Positions 43,541 to 55,734 are shown, counted from the stretch's first letter. The stretch: 64,000 nt of DNA from Uranotaenia lowii (GCF_029784155.1 NC_073693.1:221493303-221557302); one strand, 5' to 3'. A program made the numbers and translations. Notes: generated by a model from the letters alone, not told the origin.

Positions 43541-44067
43541 GAAAAAGTGATGTTTATTGAAAGAAATCCAAGTTTTTTTGTGATTTAAAATAAACCGAAA
43601 ATGTTTGATTTATCATTTCACGTCATTTAAATGAAGAAAGTAAGTAGTTTGGTAAAGAATTACAGCTCAAATATCAAATTCCTTAGTTCTAGAAGAACAT
43701 CTCCTAAAACACCATTTTAAAACCTTCGAAAATCTTTGGAATTCTAGAAAACTCCTTAAAATGCAGTTAACTATTCAAATAATTCGTAGAAGCAATATTT
43801 TTCAATTTTACACAGTCAATTTTAGGAAATAATCTTGTTTTTTGTTGAAAAAACACAAGTGATGCTATTCTAATTTCGCACCCTTTTTCCATAGTTTTGG
43901 TCCTCAGCGCCAATTGCAACGTCCAAAAAAAGTAAACTTATGCTTTATTTATCCGTTAAACAATTCATAACAATTTATAGAAGAAAATTTTGGTGATTTT
44001 CCCACATTCATATTTTAACAAGCAAAACACATAGTGGTGCTATTCTTATTTCGCTCACTGTGGATGT
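43541..44067. other. Intergenic sequence, no gene seen
   Basis: AT-rich. Two similar words, GATGCTATTCTAATTTCGCA (43862) and GGTGCTATTCTTATTTCGCT (44036), suggest an old small repeat. Confidence 0.45.
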
Positions 44068-45802
44068 TTAAATATTATGAATTGAAACGCTAGATCTTTG
44101 CGGGCTAACCAAGATGATTTTTTTTTTATTTTTGCAAGCTCAAAACATACATATTGCAGCCATCACTGAAACTTTTTTAAAGCCAGACAATAACTTGAAA
44201 AGCAATGGTTTCTTAAAAATTTTGCGAACTGATCGACTTGATCGACATGATGGGGGTGTAGCTATTGTCATCAATAGTCGTCTCAAATTTAGACTTCTTC
44301 CTTCTTTCAATACAAAAGTCTTAAAAGTAATTGGAATTGAATTAGAAACGTCTATGCGGAAAATTATAATTGTTGCCGCATATTCGCCTTTTCAATGTAG
44401 CGGTGAATTTTTTTTTGAAGGGATTACAAAAACTCACCAGATATAAATCTAATTTTTTTATTATTGGTGACTTGAATGCAAAACACCGATCTTGGAATAA
44501 TATTTCATCAAATTCAAATTGGAATATTTTATTTAATGACTGCTCTGCAGGTTATTATACTGTTATTATACAGGTTATTATACTGAATATCCTAATGGGC
44601 ATACTTGTTTCTTTTCGATTAGAAATCCTTCCACAATTGATTTGGTTCTAACGGATTTAGGCGAGCATTGTAGTCAATTAGTTACTCATGCGGACCTCGA
44701 TTCAGACCACCTTCCAGTAACTTTTTCTTTATCCCAAAGTCCCATTGAAAACCCTTTAAAATCAACTTTTAACTTTCAAAAAGCTTTCTGGGAGCGATAT
44801 AGGAATTTTATTGAACTTAATTTATATGTAAACGTTCCACTGAATTCAATTGAAGATATTGATTTGGCTGTGGAAAATTTGACAACTTCAATAGTCAATG
44901 CTAAAGCCGCTTCAATACCCAAGGTGAAACATTAATTTAATCAACCTTTAATTGATGATGATCTTCAGTTTTTGATACGACTGAAAAACATTCGTCGACG
45001 CCAATATCAACGAACTAGGGATCCTTATTTGAAATTTATTTATTGCGACCTTCAAAAAGAGATCAAACGTCGTTTAAATTTCATTCATAATGAAAATTTT
45101 GCCAAAGCAGTAGAGGACATAAAATCCTTCTCAAAGCCATTTTGGAAATTACCTAAAATTCTGAAAAAGCCCCAGAAACCAATTCCTACTTTGAAAGACG
45201 GGGATAAACTTCTTTTAACTAATGCAGAAAAAGCTCAAAAATTGGCCCAACAATTTGAGCCTGCTCATGATTTTAATTTGAACGTTGTAAGTCCAATTGA
45301 TGCTCAAATTTCCCTTGAATATGATGATATTCTTTCTAAACAAAATGTATTTGAAAGTTCTTGTGAGACAAATATTGATGAACTTAATTTGATTTTCAAA
45401 AAATTTAAAAATATGAAAGCTCCGGGGGAAGATGGGATTTTCCATATTCTTATTAAACAGTTGCCTGAAAGCTCTTTAAATTTTTTAGTTAAAATCTTCA
45501 ATAAATGTTTTCACTTGGCTTATTTCCCCAATGAATGAAAAATGCCAAAGTAACTCCAATTTTGAAACCTGGAAAAAGTGCTTCAGAGCCTTCAAGTTAT
45601 CGACCAATAAGTTAGCTTACTTCTTTAAGTAAACTATTTGAGAGAGTTATTTTGAATAGAATGATGATTCAAATTAATCAGAATTCTATTTTCCCTGATG
45701 GTTGGTTTTCGTCATGGGCATTCTACTACACATCAACTTTTGAGTGTAACTAATATGATTAACGCTAGCAAATCTGAAGGTTTTTCAACTGGTGTTGCTC
45801 TT

Positions 45803-48474
45803 GGGGATTTTTTTTTATTATCTGACGGGTTTGCGCCGGGGGTCTTCAGATTTTCCCCAAAATTGAAAATTGTGTTCATTTTTGCGAATTAAAAACACAT
45901 GTATTTTTTCAGATTTCTAACATTTTTATTTTTTGAGTTAGCTTCGGTTAGATTTTTTTGTAAATAAAAAATAACCATCTTTCAAAGCTACATAACTCTG
46001 TTGTTTCTCAACGGAAATTATAAAATAGCACATCAAAATGCATTAAAATTTTATCAGCTTTCCAAATAGAATAGTTGAAAAAAATTAAATAATGCCCTTC
46101 AACATGAAAAGTTGTAAATAAACTTTAAATGGCGTCTAAAAGTACCGTCTGCACCATCGAATATTTGGCAAAAAATACCATTGTATAGCTCGATTTATGA
46201 TGCAACTTTCATCTGAAGACACCAAAGTGGGCCATTAACACCTTGAAGAGTTATGAAAGAAATAATGACAATAAATCTCTTTTTTTTGCATCGAAAACAA
46301 ACAATGGTGGAACAACTGCACTCACATATGGAGATAGCAAGCACTTCTAACAACATGAAAACAAAAGAACTTACCAAAGCAGGTAAAAAACACTACTTTT
46401 TCGTCCTTTTCAGACTGCCCCTACTCGCATAACAGTCCCATATGAATTTTCGTCATTTTAGGTCAACATAAGGCTTCAACATAAAAGACTAAAAAAGAGG
46501 TTTTGTTCTAGAAATTTCAAAAGAAAATATCAATTCAGGGCAGTCCTATATAAAATATACCTGAATAACAGTCACATATGTGAAAAACCACGGATTTGGT
46601 TACTTTTCAATGTTTCTTTCGGCGAAATAGTCTTTGGTTTATTGCTTTGAATCATTTAAACATTTTTTTAACTCACTTGATGTCGAATGATGCACACTAG
46701 TTTTCGAAGGCAGGTCTGACTTTCTTAGGAATGACTTCCTGAGCGAAAAACTATCGGATGCAATAAAAACTCGTAAAAAGATTCAACTTACAATGTGGAA
46801 TTCATGATATTTTTTGCAAAAGTATGTTTTTTTTTCTGACAATTGCATTTAGAAGCTCAAAAATGATCAAATTTAAGTCTTAGAAAGTAGCTTGATGAGA
46901 AAAATATATTTTGTATGGGACTGTTATGCTAGTAGATTCGAAAAAGGTTTCCAATATGGTCGATTAACAGTCCCATAATGAATAAAAATGGTGCTCTCGA
47001 CCTTACCAATAACCCAATTTCGAAAATTTCAGGTCTAACAATTTATTATGACAACCTAGAAACGATTTTCGTTTATGCTGAAAGTTGTGGTCACAATTTA
47101 AAAATATATTCCAAAACAGAAAAAGCTGATTGTCTCGCTTGTTTATTTTTGTATATGGGACTGTTATGAAAGAAGGGGCGGTAGATTGTTGCAGCTTAAC
47201 TGACTTCATGTCATATCCAAAAATCTAATAACGTATTCGTTTATACCCAGTTTTGCACCAGGTCACAACAAGTTATGCACATTTTACTGTCATTTTTAGA
47301 AGTTTATGCGCTAAGTTTTGCATCCATAATTCCCCAGATTTGATTTCAAATGGACGGTGGAACACTGAAGATTCGTGTGTGAGCGATCGAGGTAGCAAAA
47401 CACTGACGACGAATTATGTTCGTTCTAGTATGGTAAACCTCAAAACTGGACGAATGTAGAAAACGAATACGGTAAAAGTATCATATTTTCATCATTTTAC
47501 AGCCTGGGCTCGCCATACTGAACTCTTTGATTATTTCTACAACATTTGTGCCACTTTGTCATACTTTTTTGATCAATGGGAAAGGATTTTGGTGTCCAGT
47601 GTTTAGCTCCCGATATAAAAACTATATAAAGCACGTCTATATTTCATTTTTTTAATCACACTTTTGTGATCCCAAACACAGGGATTGAACCTTCTACTTT
47701 TGGCATTGATTATGCTTCACAATGATCTTTGATCGAAAAATTAATAAGTTACATAGTATATGACCAGGTTGTAAAAGCAACATTCCCATTATTAGTTATA
47801 TCACTTAAACAATACGATACTCAGAATTATGGTTAAAATTTAAAGTCAGTTTTGCTGCAAACACTCTACAAAGCACGAAAAAGTAGTGTTTTTTACCTGC
47901 TTTGATAAGTTCTTTTGTTTCCATGTTGTTAGAAGTGCTTGCTATCTCCATATGTGAGTGCAGTTGTTCGACCATTGTTTGTTTTCGATGCAAAAAAAGA
48001 GATTTATTGTCATTATTTCTTTCATAACTCTTCAAGGTGTTAATGGCCCACTTTGGTGTCTTCAGATGAAAGTTGCATTATGAATCGAGCTATACAATGG
48101 TATTTTTTGCAAAATATTCGGTGGTGCAGACGGTACTTTTAGACGCCATTTAAAGTTTATTTACAACTTTTCATGTTGAAGGTCATTATTTAATTTTTTT
48201 CAACTATTCTATTTGGAAAGCTGATAAAATTTTAATGCATTTTGATGTGCTATTTTATAATTTCCGTTGAGAAACAACAGAGTTATGTAGCTTTGAAAAA
48301 TGGTTATTTTTTATTTACAAAAAAATCTAACCGAAGCTAACTCAAAAAATAAAAATGTTAGAAATCTGAAAAAATACATGTGTTTTTAAGTCTCAAAAAT
48401 GAACCAAATTTTCAATTTTGGGTAAAATCTGAAGACCCCCGGCGCAAATTGTCAGATAATAAAAAAAAATCCCC
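45803..48474. mobile_element. 2.7-kb DNA transposon with ~600-bp terminal inverted repeats
   Basis: The ends read GGGGATTTTTTTTTATTATC on both strands. The arms 45803-~46412 and ~47866-48474 are near-identical reverse complements. A 4-bp duplication TCTT flanks it (45799-45802 and 48475-48478). Removing the insert and one TCTT restores GCTCTTCTAGATATTG and the Jockey reverse transcriptase frame VALLDIEK. The unique middle (46413-47865) repeats ATAACAGTCCCAT in both orientations (near 46430, 46913, 46963, 47153). It holds only short open stretches (46978-47169 plus, 47003-47209 minus) without transposase motifs. Superfamily undetermined. Confidence 0.88.
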
Positions 48475-48692
48475 TCTTCTAGATATTGAAAAAGCTTTTG
48501 ACAGTGTTTGGCACAAAGGTTTAGTAGCTAAATTAGCTCGATTTGATTTTCCTATATATCTCACCAAAATTATTCAAAATTACTTGACTAGCCGAACCTT
48601 ACAAGTAAGCTATCAAAATTCATGCTCTGAAAGGACACCCATTAGAGCTGGTGTCCCTCAGGGTAGTATACTTGGGCCAATTTTATACAATA

Positions 48693-51600
48693 CTAGCTGA
48701 TCCCGTACGAACTTCGTTTCGCTTTAAATCATTGGTACGTCAAAATGAGTTTAGAAAATGAATTCGAAACATTCTTTCGACAATTTTGGGGAAAAAATTC
48801 AACAGTGTTTAAAGTCGCTACTATTACTATTATTTGAAATTCAAATTAAACGGTTGATTGGCTTTTTATTAAAATTTATGTTAGAGTGTTTTCTTCTCGA
48901 TCGGTTGCAAAATCTAGACATTATGGCAGAAACATGTACTATTTGTTTGTGTGCACGACTCTTTTGCTTGACCTTCACACTTAAATTGGTATCAATTAAC
49001 TGCCTCCAACAAAATTATTGCACAAAATACTGAACTTTCAATGAAACCCTCTTTTTCTGTCCCATGGCCCGAAATTCGATAATTGAAACCAATTTTACGT
49101 TCCTCAAAACTCCCTTGTGCCATTTTTTCTTTTCAAATTATATGTAAAATAACGTCAGGAACTTGAAAACAGTGATCAGTGAATATAGACGCCCCTTTCG
49201 CCGACCCTTGACCCTTGACACGGAACATGCTACCTGGAGTCAATTGCTCATAGTTTATAACCCTCATCTGAACATTTTCATCTCAATCCGATGCATGATC
49301 ACGACAATATCGCGAAAACAGTGAGCAACTAACATGGACGGCCTTTTTTTTGACCACGATTGAAAACTTGACACCTGAAATCAATTATCTTTTCTGTTAA
49401 ACTCCCATGTGCCAATTTTCATTACAATTCTATGCTCAATCAAGAGAATATCGTAAAAACAGTGAACAGATAATAACCCCTTTTGCCGACCCCTGAGTCA
49501 AGATTTGAAACCTGAAAGCAAAAGAGTGTCCCTCAAAACTCCTATGCGGAAATTTTCATCTCAATCCAATGTAGAATAACGTCAAAATCGCAAAAACATT
49601 AAAGTTGGGTATGGACGACTCCTTCAGCCGACTTCTGATCCGCAATTCGAAACTTGAAATCGATTGCTCGTCTTTCAAAACACTCATGTGCAAAATTTTC
49701 ATCACAATCCGGTGTATAATAACACCAATATCGCAAAAACATTAATCAGTGAATATGGACGACCCCTTTGGCCAACCCCCGACCCTAAATTTGATAACTG
49801 TAATCGATTGTTCGTCTCTCAAAACACTCATGTGCAAATTTTCATCACAATCCAATGTAAAATAAAGCCAATATCGCAAAAACATTAATAAGTGGATATG
49901 GATGACCCCTTTTGCCTCTAAAAACATTTTTCATCATTCCTGATCCTAATGAGCATCCATGCCAAATTTCAGATCTCTAGCTCTTAAGACGGCTGAGTCT
50001 ATAGAGGACAAACAAACAAACAAACAAAGAAACAAACAAACATACAGATAATTGCTTTTTCGCATTCGCATTCGCATTCGCATTCGCATTCGCAGGAGCA
50101 GTCGCCTAAAACTTCGGTTGGCGCTACGCAACAACTCTCCGTTTTATGAAATTAAAGCCGATCGGACTTGCAACATCTTCTCTTCCGAGATTGTGGTACC
50201 ACTGGTACATTTCCTGACTTATAATTCCAATAGAAGCTAGGTCCCCCATTTCGTTGCCTCAGATTATAAAATCTCTTAAAATGGAAAACCAGCCCCCACA
50301 GAATGTTGATGGTGCCCTGGCCGAACCCTGCGGACTGTGTAAGGAAGGGGGAAGGAATGTTAGTCAACGTTTACTTTACAGATAGATTCAGAGATCTCTA
50401 CGACCCATCCATAAACGTGAGGAGGTTTTGGAGCATTGTTAGTTTATTTGGGAAGGGTGGACCCTGGGAAATGCTAGGCCAGCATTGCGGGTTATGAATT
50501 TGTCCTACACCTCCTATGCTCCTAATGTCTCCTACTGAGACTCCTATCACTGACTGAGGCATTTCGATATACATTTTTAAATATAATTTAAAAAGAATAA
50601 TTTATAACATTCTTTGAAAAATAAACTTAATTCGAGGGAAGAGGTAGTTATGAACCAATTAAACTGAAAATTAAATTCATTTAACTATTTATTCATTTTA
50701 TTATATCAATTGAAATCAGATCTTTTTCCTATTTGTTGTTACTGGTATATGTATTTATAATTTTAGAAACATTTATACTCAGGTAAAAACTTTAAAGTGA
50801 TCCAAATATTTAAAATACTTTTCTACTGTTGGTTTATAAAGCACACAAATAAATAGTTTTAATTTAATACCAACTCCAATATAATGTAATTAAATTCAAA
50901 AAGCTAAACAAACTAAAATGATTTTCTGATAATCTGGCAAATAATTTCAATTACTCTGTAGATCTTATATGTTTAAAATAAAGGGATAGCTTAACCTGAA
51001 AATTTAGTCAATCATAATGTAGATTTATTGAATTGGTTTTCCTTTTGTAAATCTAACTGGGCCTCATTTTTTAGACATAAACGTCACTAGGAATGCAGAA
51101 CTAATATAAAATAAGAAGGAACGGTTAGTAAGATCAATGCGAAACAATTTATCATTTTTTGAAATTATAAAAAAAAAATTGGATTGAACTGCCTGATCAT
51201 TTTTAGATAAATATTAAATGCGCGAACCTAAATTCATCAATAATCCAAACTTGAAGTATGAGTCATACAAATAAAAAAAAATTAATATTGTACCAATTGA
51301 AAGCTGATGGGATTTTATCGTTTTTATCTACATAAAACTCCTCTAAACATGCAATACCTTTCTAGCGAAATTGAAACGAGCAGTTCTGGATAAAATACAA
51401 AAGCTCACAAACAACTTTGAATATAATATACTATTAGTGAGAATTATTACGATTACTTTCAACTACAATCTGCACAAGTATGTCTTAACTTCAGTTAACA
51501 TATTTGGCAAGGAAAGAAAAGTGAATACTTAGCTTAGAATCCTTGACATCGTATTCGAACTCGGAGCTCAAAATCCATCTGGAGCCCACTGTCATCAGGC

Positions 51601-52387
51601 TGACCTCCTTCCACATGCAATATTGCGTTCAATAATCGTAACGCACCAACACCAACATTTCACACAAAAAACATCAGATAACACTATTTTATATGAAATT
51701 TCACTATTTCCGACAACAATAAACCACCGCGCCTCGAACCACCCAGACGAAGGGAATTTATTCGGCATATAACACCACAAATCGACAGTTTCAAAACACC
51801 GTTTAAAGGAGAACGACTTTCACTTGACTGTGTTGCCAGATCAAACCTTCTCGATTCACAATTTCGGAATTTTTCAGATTATCCGAAAATCAAAGTAACC
51901 ACACACTCACGACGCCGACGAACTGTCTGACATAACGGGGGAGTAAAAAAATTAACTCTGAATGGCGGCAGAGCCTCTTCATAAAATTATCACTTTTTGG
52001 TCTAAATTTCTTGGGAGTCTGATCAAATAAAACCCAACAGTAACTTGCAGATGAAACCGAGCGACACTGTAATACTAATAAAATAAACCTTCGAATGGCA
52101 CTTGAAACAATAAAATAATGCTATTAGTAACCGCGGCACACACAAACCCCGAACCGTACTTCTCGGCCTCCCGAAAGCGAATCCGCAGCTAGTGGTTAGA
52201 ACCTCTATTTGAAAAAAAACTGCACTTATTTTCCTCCGAAATTCTCGACCAACTTGCGAACATTTTTCTTCTGCATCTCAGTTGTTAAACAGATAAAAAA
52301 TGTTAGATTTTTCATCAAAATCACTAAATTTTTATTCGCGAAAAAAACCACATACAGATAATTGCTTTTTATATATATATATATAGA
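48693..52387 (-). mobile_element. Helitron-like element inserted in the Jockey reverse transcriptase
   Basis: The plus strand begins A|CTAGCTGATCCCGTACGAAC at 48692 and ends TATATATATATAGA|T at 52387. On the minus strand this is A|TCTATATATA...CAGCTAG|T with a hairpin (ACGAA/TTCGT) near the 3' end. Joining the flanks (ACAATA plus TTTTTACTTCT) restores ILYN-IFTSDL exactly, with no target duplication: the insertion is between A and T, the defining Helitron behaviour. The body carries divergent tandem units (CCTCAAAACTC, TGCAAATTTTCATC, AATATCGCAAAAAC) and a CAAACAAACAAA run. No Rep/helicase was seen. A further insert lies at 50061-52349. Confidence 0.82.
50061..52349 (-). mobile_element. 2.3-kb retroposon-like insertion with 21-bp target duplication and hexamer tail
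   Basis: Identical 21-bp flanks occur at 50040-50060 and 52350-52370 (containing CATACAGATAATTGCTTTTT). The insert begins on the plus strand with five to six copies of CGCATT, i.e. a (GAATGC)n 3' tail on the minus strand. A long duplication plus a simple-repeat tail fits target-primed reverse transcription. No endonuclease or reverse transcriptase frame is visible; open stretches at 50303-50497 (plus) and 51595-51780 (minus) are not recognisable. The region at 51800-52270 is GC-richer and resembles genic DNA. Confidence 0.65.
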
Positions 52388-53299
52388 TTTTTACTTCTGA
52401 TCTTCCTGATGTACCAGAAGGAAAAGGTAGAAGATTATTGGCTGATGATACTTTGCTTTCAGCCAAAGGTCGGAATTTACGGGTGGTACGCAGTAGATTG
52501 CAACAAAATTTGAATTCCTTTTTGAATTACTTGAAAATGTGGAATGTTTCTCCTAATGCTTCCCAAACTCAACTTATTTTATTTCCCCATTACCCAAGAG
52601 CTGAATTTATAAAACCTAATGAAAATCATTCCATAACTTTTAATGGGGTTTCATTAGAATGGTCTGATCACGTGAAGTACTTAGGACTCACACTTGATCG
52701 TAATCTTACTTTTAAAAATCACATTGAAGATATTCAATCTTTAGAATACAATCTTCAATAAATACACATAATCTCTTTATTCTCTCATCAACAGGAAATC
52801 CCGCCTATGTCTGAGGAATAAGTTACTCATCTACAAACAGGTGTTCCGACCAGCGATAATTCAGAACAAGGTTCTGAAAATGATTTTGCGGCTTCCACCT
52901 TGGCACAGCACCGAAGATCTTCATCGGATTGCGGGCATTGAATCGATCGAAGAGATGGCCAACAAAATCATCTCCAACTTCAGAGGCAAATCGATGCAGT
53001 CTTCCATCGCAGAGATTCGTTCTCTCTACAATTAGTTTAATTTTAGGATAGTTTTAGTTTTTAGTTGTAAGTTTAAAATATTTTTGACACTGCAGGATTT
53101 TCTTCTACATGAAAAATACTTGATTGGGCTCAGAAAAGTTAAGTCGAATAAATAAATTTTAGTGATTAGTAAACTATAGGGTTCAGGACAGTTCATTATT
53201 GAACTGAACACCTAGTTTAATTTAATAATGTAATATAAATGTAATAATGAATTGGTACGAATAAAGACATATTAAAAAAAAAAACAAAAATAAAAAACT

Positions 53300-53637
53300 A
53301 CATTGATAAACATATCTTCGACGCTGTACTCAGCTTATGAAGAAAAAATGTTAATTTTCCAAAAAAAAAAAAAATGCAAATATGTACAACGAATTTATAT
53401 GAATCTTCAATGTTCCGAGAATCAACCAACCTATAGTTTACAAATAAAAAAAACTTAATCCATGGACGTGTTGATCGAATTGCGTCTAACTCACTCCTGC
53501 TTCCCCGTCCGTAATAAAGCTATCAATGCATTTAATTTAAACATCAGATGCGCACGTGTTGTTGCTGTCATTATTGTAGTTACACACAGAGTTTGTCGCA
53601 CTCCCGTCGTACCTACCGGTTCTTTCAAGGATCGCCG
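53300..53637. other. Upstream region of asparagine synthetase
   Basis: No repeat or frame of note to about 53460. From there the sequence is less AT-rich up to the TATA box. An 83-codon open stretch on the minus strand (53491-53742) overlaps the promoter and has no recognisable domain. Confidence 0.4.
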
Positions 53638-53639
53638 CA

Positions 53640-53683
53640 TATAAATGCATTCGAACAGTCGCGGCATTGAGCTAGTTTCATCA
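53640..53683 (+). promoter_or_regulatory. TATA box and CARE (ATF4-type) element of asparagine synthetase
   Basis: TATAAAT at 53640-53646 would place the start of transcription near 53670, about 80 nt before the ATG. At 53675-53683 GTTTCATCA is the reverse complement of TGATGAAAC, identical to the nutrient-sensing CARE/AARE core of the mammalian asparagine synthetase promoter that binds ATF4. Here it sits at or just after the predicted start site rather than upstream. Function is inferred. Confidence 0.55.
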
Positions 53684-53751
53684 TCACTGTCTGTTAGTTG
53701 TCGATCTCGTTTGAATGTCATTTTAATTTGTGAGAACACCAATCGATAGTA

Positions 53752-55428
53752 ATGTGTGGAATATTTGCCATATTACTGAAGGATCCGCGCGAATGTCAAC
53801 GGTGCTCAAATGAGTCGCTCAGGGAGTTGGCTTTTCGGCAATCGAAGAAACAGCGACATCGAGGTCCAGATTACACCGGAATAACGGTAGATTCCACTAA
53901 CGGAGTAGCTCTGGTTCACGAAAGGCATTCGGTGCTCGGGGTGAAGACAGGACGACAGCCCTTTTTGTCCCAAGATGGATCGGTGCAGCTCACTGCCAAT
54001 GGTGAAATCTACAATTATCTTCAGATGGCTAAGCAGTTGAATGAAGCGCTCGAATCGGATGATCAAACAGCTTTTGTGCCAAGAAGTGATTGTGATGTGA
54101 TTATGGCATTTTACGAAACTTTCGGAGTCGATGCCCTGATTGAAACTATTCGTGGAATGTTTGCCTTTGTGCTTTACGATCGAAAAAGTGACAACATGTT
54201 GGTGGCGCGCGATCCAATTGGAATTATCCCCATGTATTATGGAACGGATTGTGATGGAAGCTTATGGTTTGCCAGTGAAATGAAAAGTTTAGTAGAAAAC
54301 TGTGATGATATTCAAGTGTTTCCTCCGGGCCACATGTTTTACGGCAAAAGGGACAAGTTTTTACCAGTAAAGTATTACAATCCACAATGGGCACTTGAAA
54401 TGCCTCAAACTCCAGTTGATCTAGGAGTTTTGAGAAACCTCCTGGAAGACGCCGTTATCTCACATTTACAATGCGATGTCCCACTGGGTGCCCTGTTGAG
54501 CGGAGGTTTAGATTCAAGCCTAATTGCTTCAATTGCGACCAAGGTCATGAGAAAGCGTCATGGCCAGCAGTATCGTTTGAAAACTTACAGCGTTGGACTA
54601 ATTGGAGGACCGGACTTTGAGTACAGTAATATGGTAGCTGAATACATCAACAGTGATCATACCGATGTTTATTTTACTGCCGACGAAGGGTTAAACTACA
54701 TTCGGGAAGTTATCTATCACATGGAAACCTATGACATTACAACCGTTCGATGTTCAATTCCTATGTACCTACTCTCGCGATTCATCAAGAGTGAAGGAAT
54801 CAAAATGGTTCTGTCCGGCGAAGGTGCTGATGAGCTCTTCGGTGGATATTTGTACTTCCATCAAGCTCCCTCAACCGAAGAATTCCACAAAGAAACAGTT
54901 ATGCGAGTACAAAACCTCCACTACTCGGATTGTCTTCGAGCGAACAAGTCCACAGCAGCCTGGGGCCTTGAACTCCGAGTCCCATTCCTGGATACGGACT
55001 TCGTCAACTACACCATGAATATTCGTCCCGAAGACCGGACGCCGCAGACGAAAATCAACGGCAAAGTTCAGCCGATGGAGAAGTACATCCTCAGAAAAGC
55101 ATTCGACAACGACTATCTACCAAACAAGGTCCTATGGCGCCAGAAGGAACAATTTTCCGATGGAGTTGGATATTCGTGGATCGATACCATCACCGAATAC
55201 GCTGCTTCCAAAATAAGTGAGGCCGAATTCCAAGCAGCTGCCCAACGTTTCCCCATCAATACGCCAACCACCCGGGAGGCGTACTATTATCGGAAGGTGT
55301 TCGAGGAACTGTTTCCTCGGGATAGTTGTGCCTCGACGGTCCATCGGTGGATCCCTCGAACGGATTGGGGCTGCTCGGCCGATCCCTCGGGGCGGAAGCA
55401 GGTGGCACATGTTGACGGGACGGTTTAG
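53752..55428 (+). CDS. AsnS: Asparagine synthetase (glutamine-hydrolysing)
   Basis: 558 residues in one exon. The enzyme makes asparagine from aspartate, ATP and glutamine in the cytosol. The N-terminal class II glutaminase domain has the nucleophile Cys2 (MCGIFAI), RHRGPD at 35-40, ANGEIYNY near 82 and RDPIGIIPMYYG near 154. The C-terminal synthetase domain has the PPi-loop SGGLDSS near 253, SGEGADELFGGYLYFH near 362 and ELRVPFLD near 411. Length is normal for animal enzymes. The start is fixed because Cys must follow the initiator Met. The TATA box and CARE lie 110-70 nt upstream and AATAAA follows at 55538. It could be a retrocopy since no intron is present, but the frame is intact with its own promoter motifs. 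Confidence 0.97.
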   Translation: MCGIFAILLKDPRECQRCSNESLRELAFRQSKKQRHRGPDYTGITVDSTNGVALVHERHSVLGVKTGRQPFLSQDGSVQLTANGEIYNYLQMAKQLNEALESDDQTAFVPRSDCDVIMAFYETFGVDALIETIRGMFAFVLYDRKSDNMLVARDPIGIIPMYYGTDCDGSLWFASEMKSLVENCDDIQVFPPGHMFYGKRDKFLPVKYYNPQWALEMPQTPVDLGVLRNLLEDAVISHLQCDVPLGALLSGGLDSSLIASIATKVMRKRHGQQYRLKTYSVGLIGGPDFEYSNMVAEYINSDHTDVYFTADEGLNYIREVIYHMETYDITTVRCSIPMYLLSRFIKSEGIKMVLSGEGADELFGGYLYFHQAPSTEEFHKETVMRVQNLHYSDCLRANKSTAAWGLELRVPFLDTDFVNYTMNIRPEDRTPQTKINGKVQPMEKYILRKAFDNDYLPNKVLWRQKEQFSDGVGYSWIDTITEYAASKISEAEFQAAAQRFPINTPTTREAYYYRKVFEELFPRDSCASTVHRWIPRTDWGCSADPSGRKQVAHVDGTV

Positions 55429-55537
55429 AAGGATCCCCATCGTATTGAATATGCATGTTTAAATTTATGAAATTTGAGAAAAAACCCGTGAACAAGCAAT
55501 CTATTTTCTGTTGAAAATAATTAATAATATATGCAAA

Positions 55538-55543
55538 TAATAA
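55538..55543 (+). terminator. Polyadenylation signal of asparagine synthetase
   Basis: AATAAA 110 nt after the stop codon, in an AT-rich 3' flank. It is the first such hexamer downstream. Confidence 0.6.
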
Positions 55544-55734
55544 ATTTAAGATTCAAAAATATAAATTACCAATCATTCTCAATTGATGATGATGACGGAA
55601 GTGCAATCTCAGGTTTAAGGTTTTTTTTAAATAATTTTTCGTATGCCACCTCAATGTAGTGCGACAAATCACTAAGCAGATCTATTTATCCCAGCTTTTG
55701 TTGAAAAATTCATCATTTTGATTGTGAAACCGGA

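Larger units (their letters stand above)
44068..53284 (+). mobile_element. Jockey-type non-LTR retrotransposon (ORF2), split by two later insertions
   Basis: ORF2 begins with the endonuclease: NARSLRANQDD (44085), IHIAAITETFLKPDNN, FIIGDLNAKHRSWN and LDSDHLPVTFS. Reverse transcriptase follows: MKAPGEDGIFHILIKQLPE (45412), KPGKSASEPSSYRPIS, GFRHGHSTTHQLLSV, then VALLDIEKAFDSVWHKGL (split at 45802/48479), GVPQGSILGPILYN, and LLADDTLLSA (52430), with both catalytic Asp kept. The C-terminus LLIYKQVFRPA ... EEMANKIISNFRGKS ends at 53035. The 3' UTR ends AATAAAGACATATT plus poly(A). No ORF1; it is 5'-truncated near 44068. Excluding insertions it is about 2.85 kb. Several stops and frameshifts, and a deletion after FRPA. 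Confidence 0.88.

Noticed and set aside
53491..53742. 83-codon minus-strand frame upstream of asparagine synthetase
   Set aside because: It overlaps the TATA/CARE promoter and 5' UTR and has no recognisable domain.
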